The position numbers were made by a program, and so were the translations under genes. Of a stretch of DNA of 64,000 nucleotides, positions 61,520 to 64,000 are shown one piece after another. The stretch covers positions 912,571 to 976,570 of the forward strand of contig NZ_CP011311.1 of assembly GCF_000980815.1 (NCBI RefSeq), written 5' to 3'. Origin of the DNA: Corynebacterium camporealensis (lineage in GTDB: Bacteria; Actinomycetota; Actinomycetes; Mycobacteriales; Mycobacteriaceae). Within the stretch, counting starts at the first letter, position 1. Every line of letters begins with the position of its first letter. A model generated the notes under the pieces. It ran no database searches. It saw only the letters and a list, made by a program, of their open reading frames with translations, and was not told where the DNA came from.

Positions 61520-62557
61520 CTAGAGAAGCTGTGGTTGCAAGACCACGGTTGGTTGGGCGGGTTCTTCGCCTGCACGCAGTGGTTGCTTGCAGATCGCCTT
61601 CTTAATTTGGGCACCGATAGCTCGTGCGACAGGTGGCGGGAATGCGTTGCCCACTTGGCGCCACTGGGCGGTTTTGCCACCAGCCCATTGCCAGTCCTGT
61701 GGGAAACCTTGAATTACTCCGCCCATCTTGACGGTCAGGCGAGGCATCTCCTCAGCAGGATCGGTGGGGAAGTCTGCGCTTGGAGCTTCGGGAGCAATAG
61801 AGCTGCCTTTCACGCCGAGCTTCTTCCAGGCTTCACGGGCGCGTGTTGGGCCAACGTCGGGACCGCCGTGTTTCTTGCTGCCGCCGACCAGAGTTGGTCC
61901 AATATCGTTAGCCTGCTTTGCCCAAGCCTTCGCGCCTGGCCAGCCGTTCTCCGCCATCAGTTCACCGAGCGCTTCGCCAACAGTGGTGCGCTCAGGGACG
62001 TGTTGTGGCCAGGTAAAGAACTCTTCGTATTCATGCTTTACCGCCACCAGAATGAAGCGAGGACGCAGCTGTGGGACTCCGAAATCAGCTGCTTGTAAAA
62101 GCTTCCAGAACGCGGTGTAGCCCATGCCCTCGAGCTGCTCGATGATTTGATTGCGGTAGCTATCAAAGCGCTTCTGGCCCAAGCCCTTGACGTTTTCGAG
62201 CATCACGGCTTTTGGATTGATTTCGTCGACGAGACGCAATGCCTGTGGGAAGAGGTCGCGTTCATCGTCTGCGCCCAGTTGCTTGCCTGCAATCGAGAAA
62301 GGAGGGCAGGGAACGCCACCGGCGAACAAGTCAATCTCATCCCGCCACTGGTAGCCGTCCAGGTCGTGGACGTCCATCTCCATGACATCCCACGGTCCCA
62401 ATGGGCCGTCTTCACCACGATTATCGCGAAGGGTTTGCGAAGCCCAGTTGTCGATCTCTACCACTGCGGCATGGTGAAAACCGGCCTGTTCCAGGCCTAG
62501 CGCCTGGCCGCCAGCACCAGCGCAGATCTCTAAGGATGTGAAGCGCTCGTTCGCCAT
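61520..62557 (-). CDS. DNA (cytosine-5) methyltransferase, partner of NaeI-like enzyme
   Basis: The 345-residue C5 methylase has motif I EICAGAGGQALGLEQAG, motif IV GGVPCPPFS with catalytic Cys, motif VI LENVKG, motif VIII QLRPRF, and motif X QVGNAFPPPVA. It protects host DNA from the adjacent endonuclease, presumably at GCCGGC. ATG 62557 has GAAGGA upstream; an earlier in-frame start adds 14 residues without support. No C (controller) gene or Vsr partner is present nearby. Confidence 0.92.
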   Translation of the reverse strand: MANERFTSLEICAGAGGQALGLEQAGFHHAAVVEIDNWASQTLRDNRGEDGPLGPWDVMEMDVHDLDGYQWRDEIDLFAGGVPCPPFSIAGKQLGADDERDLFPQALRLVDEINPKAVMLENVKGLGQKRFDSYRNQIIEQLEGMGYTAFWKLLQAADFGVPQLRPRFILVAVKHEYEEFFTWPQHVPERTTVGEALGELMAENGWPGAKAWAKQANDIGPTLVGGSKKHGGPDVGPTRAREAWKKLGVKGSSIAPEAPSADFPTDPAEEMPRLTVKMGGVIQGFPQDWQWAGGKTAQWRQVGNAFPPPVARAIGAQIKKAICKQPLRAGEEPAQPTVVLQPQLL

Positions 62558-62719
62558 GCAGGGCAGTCCTTCCGCAGTTGTTTCATGGAATCTGGGCAAA
62601 TTCTTTATGTCTGCAGCATAGCCGTTTACCGGACAACAAGGGTAGGCAATGTGAACATATATTCGATTTGCTGGAGTCGGGTTGCGCTACCTGGTCATTT
62701 AGAAGGGTGGGGAAATGTG

Positions 62720-62748
62720 TTGGGTGTAACACTGGACACGAATATGTT
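62720..62748 (+). promoter_or_regulatory. Promoter of the YjiH-like gene
   Basis: TTGGGT (62720-62725), a 17-bp spacer and TATGTT (62743-62748) form a plausible housekeeping promoter, giving a leader of about 80 nt to ATG 62836. Confidence 0.4.
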
Positions 62749-62835
62749 GGATGGATTACATTGTTCAACAAGTTCGTGCATGGCTGTGGCGCGATCTTCG
62801 CTTAGTTGACCCTCGACTCGGAGGCGGAGTTCACC

Positions 62836-64000
62836 ATGACCTCAACCGATGCAGTTTATTCTTCACATCAGCGCCACGATGAAGAAGTCCCTGAAAACAA
62901 AGGGATCTGGCGGCTGTTTCTCTACAGCGCCATTGGTGCATTCGTATTCTTCTTCCCTGTGACCTACAAGGGCGCGAACTCGATTCCGCTCGACCATATG
63001 GTCACCTTCATCCGCGATACCATCCCGACGGTTGTGCTTTGGATTATCTTGGCACTGGCTTTGTACGGCACGATACGCGGATTCGTTATTAAAAACTGGC
63101 AGGAAGGCGCACTACAGGCCACCTTTATGGTGCTCAACGTGGCTGGTTTGGTTATCAGCTTCCTGATGGTCATTGATTCTTTGCCGTGGGTGCTTGGCGA
63201 TGAAGACCTCGTCCCCTTCCTCTGGAATTCCATCGCGACTCCAGTGGGCCTGATTGTGCCTATCGGTGGTGCTTTCTTGGCCTTCCTCATCGGCTTTGGC
63301 CTGCTGGAATTCGTTGGCGTGCTGATGCAGCCGATCATGCGCCCGCTGTGGCGCACCCCGGGCCGCTCGGCCATCGATGCCGTCGCGTCCTTCGTCGGTT
63401 CTTACTCCCTGGGCATTTTGGTCACCGACCGTGTCTACCAGCGCGGTGGCTACACCGCCCGCGAGGCAGCGATTATTGCCACGGGCTTCTCGACGGTGTC
63501 TGCCGCGTTCATGGTGATTGTGGCCAAGCAGCTCGACCTGATGGAAATCTGGGGTACCTACTTCATCGTCACCCTGCTGGTGACCTTCGCGGTTACCGCG
63601 ATTACCGTGCACATTCCGCCGCTGCGCAGCATCCCGGACGAGTACTACGAGCACGCTGAGCCGGACCCAGAAAAGCCGGTGCAGGGCAATCGTTTCAAGG
63701 AAGCATGGCGCGAAGCGAAGCTCGCCCTCGACCGTGCGCCGAGCCTGCCGAAGCTGGTGTGGGAGAACCTGCGCGACGGTGTGCGTCTGGTTGGTGCCAT
63801 CGTTCCGTCCATCATGTCGGTCGGACTGATTGGCCTGCTGCTGGCACGCTTTACCCCAATCTTCGACTGGATTGGCTACCTGTTCTACCCATTCGCCTGG
63901 ATTGTGCAGCTACCTGAGCCACTGCTGGCTGGCAAGGCTGCTGCTATGGGTATTGCCGAGATGTTCCTGCCGGCTACCGCTGTTGCTGGCTCTGACGAGA
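62836..64000 (+). CDS. YjiH family membrane protein (nucleoside-recognition domain), cut by window edge
   Basis: 388 codons are visible with no stop before the right edge. Hydrophobic segments surround the Gate/nucleoside-recognition core (VASFVGSYSLGILVTDRVYQ, AAIIATGFSTVSAAFMVIVA) and a second half with AAAMGIAEMFLPATAVAG. YjiH proteins are predicted transporters of unknown substrate. ATG 62836 follows GGAG. The gene is divergent from the methylase with 278 bp between. Confidence 0.88.
   Translation, partial: MTSTDAVYSSHQRHDEEVPENKGIWRLFLYSAIGAFVFFFPVTYKGANSIPLDHMVTFIRDTIPTVVLWIILALALYGTIRGFVIKNWQEGALQATFMVLNVAGLVISFLMVIDSLPWVLGDEDLVPFLWNSIATPVGLIVPIGGAFLAFLIGFGLLEFVGVLMQPIMRPLWRTPGRSAIDAVASFVGSYSLGILVTDRVYQRGGYTAREAAIIATGFSTVSAAFMVIVAKQLDLMEIWGTYFIVTLLVTFAVTAITVHIPPLRSIPDEYYEHAEPDPEKPVQGNRFKEAWREAKLALDRAPSLPKLVWENLRDGVRLVGAIVPSIMSVGLIGLLLARFTPIFDWIGYLFYPFAWIVQLPEPLLAGKAAAMGIAEMFLPATAVAGSDE

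Noticed and set aside
62578..62805. Short plus-strand frames upstream of the YjiH gene
   Set aside because: No ribosome site, Cys-rich improbable composition and overlap with a good promoter.
1..64000. tRNA, rRNA, insertion sequences, prophage
   Set aside because: No cloverleaf-like sequence, rRNA stretch, transposase or integrase was recognised in either strand.

Overview
The window is chromosomal DNA from a Corynebacterium species (Actinobacteria, Mycobacteriales). The evidence is the fused E1/E2 2-oxoglutarate dehydrogenase OdhA, the mycothiol gene mshB, lpqW, gpgS, folP2, actinobacterial glgA/glgC, sigE-cseE-tatB, the Mrp form without CxxC, frequent GTG starts, and apparently leaderless promoters. 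Gene order from about 15.5 to 48 kb follows the Mycobacterium tuberculosis typA-to-kgd region: typA-lpqW-mshB-(Rv1171-like)-fdx-dapC, then dapD/dapE-LOG-folP2-gpgS-DUF3117, glgA/glgC, O-methyltransferase, sigE-anti-sigma-tatB, mrp and odhA. This is old vertically inherited core. I see no rRNA, tRNA, CRISPR array, prophage or insertion sequence.

Layout. 1-15 kb: a truncated AI-2E-type permease, ychF, a CDF metal exporter with a visible promoter and operator, a twice-frameshifted amino-acid aldolase/racemase relic, a sugar-lactone oxidase, a PRC-barrel/DUF2382 stress protein, a dicarboxylate symporter, a BCCT osmolyte carrier, zupT and DUF808/DUF402/secreted proteins. 15-24 kb: typA, lpqW, mshB, ferredoxin, dapC, a pseudouridine synthase and a GtrA protein. 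23-26 kb: an accessory patch with a wHTH-DUF559 nuclease-like gene and two tandem acidic lipoproteins, all set among palindromic repeats. 26-35 kb: two amino-acid permeases, dapD, dapE, LOG, folP2, gpgS, small conserved genes and an RlmA-like methyltransferase. 35-48 kb: a catalytically dead-looking GH32 homologue in line with glgA, then glgC, sigE-cseE-tatB, mrp, a lipoprotein with a probable ATT start, and odhA. 48-64 kb: esterase, ECF-S-like membrane protein, MFS/TetR, an FtsX-type ABC exporter, an Nramp-like transporter without the canonical metal motifs, an ornithine-cyclodeaminase/D-amino-acid-dehydrogenase pair, a NaeI-like restriction-modification system and a truncated YjiH-type permease.

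The most unusual structure is a family of 11 intergenic palindromic elements, all in the first 35 kb. Ten are exactly 62 bp and one is 63 bp. Each has 15-nt arms (CCCTTCGCGCTCACC / GGTGASCGCGAAGGG) around a variable 32-33-nt centre. Their two ends are not equivalent, and by those end differences all 11 lie in the same direction on the chromosome, whatever the direction of neighbouring genes. They occur singly, in two tandem triplets, and between duplicated lipoprotein genes. One supplies the last codons of the DUF559 gene. They look like a polarised REP-like or MITE-like family; mobility and function are inference.

Functional themes: lysine/diaminopimelate synthesis (dapC, dapD, dapE), glycogen and methylglucose-polysaccharide precursors (glgA, glgC, gpgS), mycothiol (mshB), envelope stress (sigE, cseE, tatB), metal homeostasis (CDF, ZupT, Nramp-like), and amino-acid transport and catabolism.
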